From contig SWBL01000571.1 of NCBI GenBank assembly GCA_024195585.1, positions 1 through 19,689 of the forward strand: 19,689 nucleotides of DNA. The letters run 5' to 3'. The notes beneath the pieces were generated by a model. It did no database searches and was not told the DNA's origin. It saw only the letters and a list, made by a program, of their open reading frames with translations. Numbering within the stretch: position 1 is the first letter of the stretch; each line of letters starts with the position of its first letter. Made by a program: the position numbers and the translations under genes. Origin of the DNA: Aureobasidium sp. EXF-3400 (taxonomy: Eukaryota; Ascomycota; Dothideomycetes; Dothideales; Saccotheciaceae). Shown here one piece after another: positions 19,351 through 19,689 of this stretch.

Positions 19351-19689
19351 AGCATTCAGGCAGGTAATAATCAGAAAGTGTTTCAGATGAAGTGTTCTGT
19401 TACAAACTGACTCGAAGCAGTGTGTCAGACTGGTCGGAATGGCTGAACTTAGCCGGCCAACCTGAAAGTAGTAACATAATGATACGTATGAGGAACCCAT
19501 GGGAGTGATGACTTTTGTTTGCGCCGAAGCCAAATTGAAGGTCCAGACCAAGGTAGACAAGAAGTAAGATCAGTAAAAACGAGAGCGCAAAAAAATGCAA
19601 AACATACAGCAGCAGGGATTCCCACGTGGTCACCCACCGTAGTACTAATCTGCCGTTCAACTGCTTATGTATGGCAGAGCGGACGGGAT
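19351..19689. other. Upstream region of the SDR gene, to the window edge
   Basis: No gene supported. Overlapping minus-strand frames at 19222-19660 give hydrophobic peptides in two phases at once, a pattern caused by T-rich sequence rather than coding. A CCACGTGG palindrome (E-box-like CACGTG) lies at 19621-19628 and could be a bHLH/bZIP-type site. Confidence 0.45.

Noticed and set aside
19222..19660. Hydrophobic minus-strand frames upstream of the SDR gene
   Set aside because: Hydrophobic peptides appear in more than one phase because of T-rich sequence, and the region contains the SDR TATA element and leader.
1..19689. tRNA, rRNA, CRISPR, intact transposase or biosynthetic core gene
   Set aside because: Looked for by eye on both strands; none was found. 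Short or highly diverged examples could be missed without a search tool.

Overview
The window reads as chromosomal DNA of a filamentous ascomycete (Pezizomycotina; a Dothideomycete would fit, but this is inference). Short introns of 38-141 bp with GT...AG ends, CA-rich and pyrimidine-rich 5' leaders, monocistronic genes on both strands, and products such as uS5/Rps2, a PPZ-type phosphatase and a Caj1/Djp1-like J-protein all point that way. No bacterial operon, rRNA, tRNA, CRISPR array or intact transposase was seen.

Left block (1-8.1 kb), dense and mostly conserved: the 5' part of RPS2 (minus, cut by the window edge); a PPZ-type Ser/Thr phosphatase (minus, three exons including a 30-bp last exon); a secreted serine hydrolase of the beta-lactamase/class C family (plus, three exons, one apparent 1-bp frameshift near 4701); a J-domain protein with a DnaJ-X-like C-terminal region (plus, four exons); and a short unrecognised open frame (minus, 7813-8087).

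Middle block (about 8.1-16.4 kb) has no gene I can name. It holds three weak candidates: a set of consistent splice signals at 8670-9146 (plus), a fungal-looking TATA/CA-rich leader at about 11.74-11.91 kb with small open frames downstream (minus), and a cluster of protein-like frames at 12.9-13.5 kb (minus). The rest shows only short open frames of the kind expected by chance.

Right block (16.5-19.3 kb, minus): an unrecognised four-exon gene whose frame is broken exactly at a (GA)6 microsatellite, and an intact two-exon classical short-chain dehydrogenase/reductase with a TATA element upstream.

The genes do not form an obvious pathway. The conserved housekeeping genes look like a syntenic anchor beside a gene-poor, possibly lineage-specific segment. 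The most useful leads are the two single-site frame disruptions (hydrolase and unknown gene), the unknown gene itself, and the candidate transcription units in the gene-poor block.
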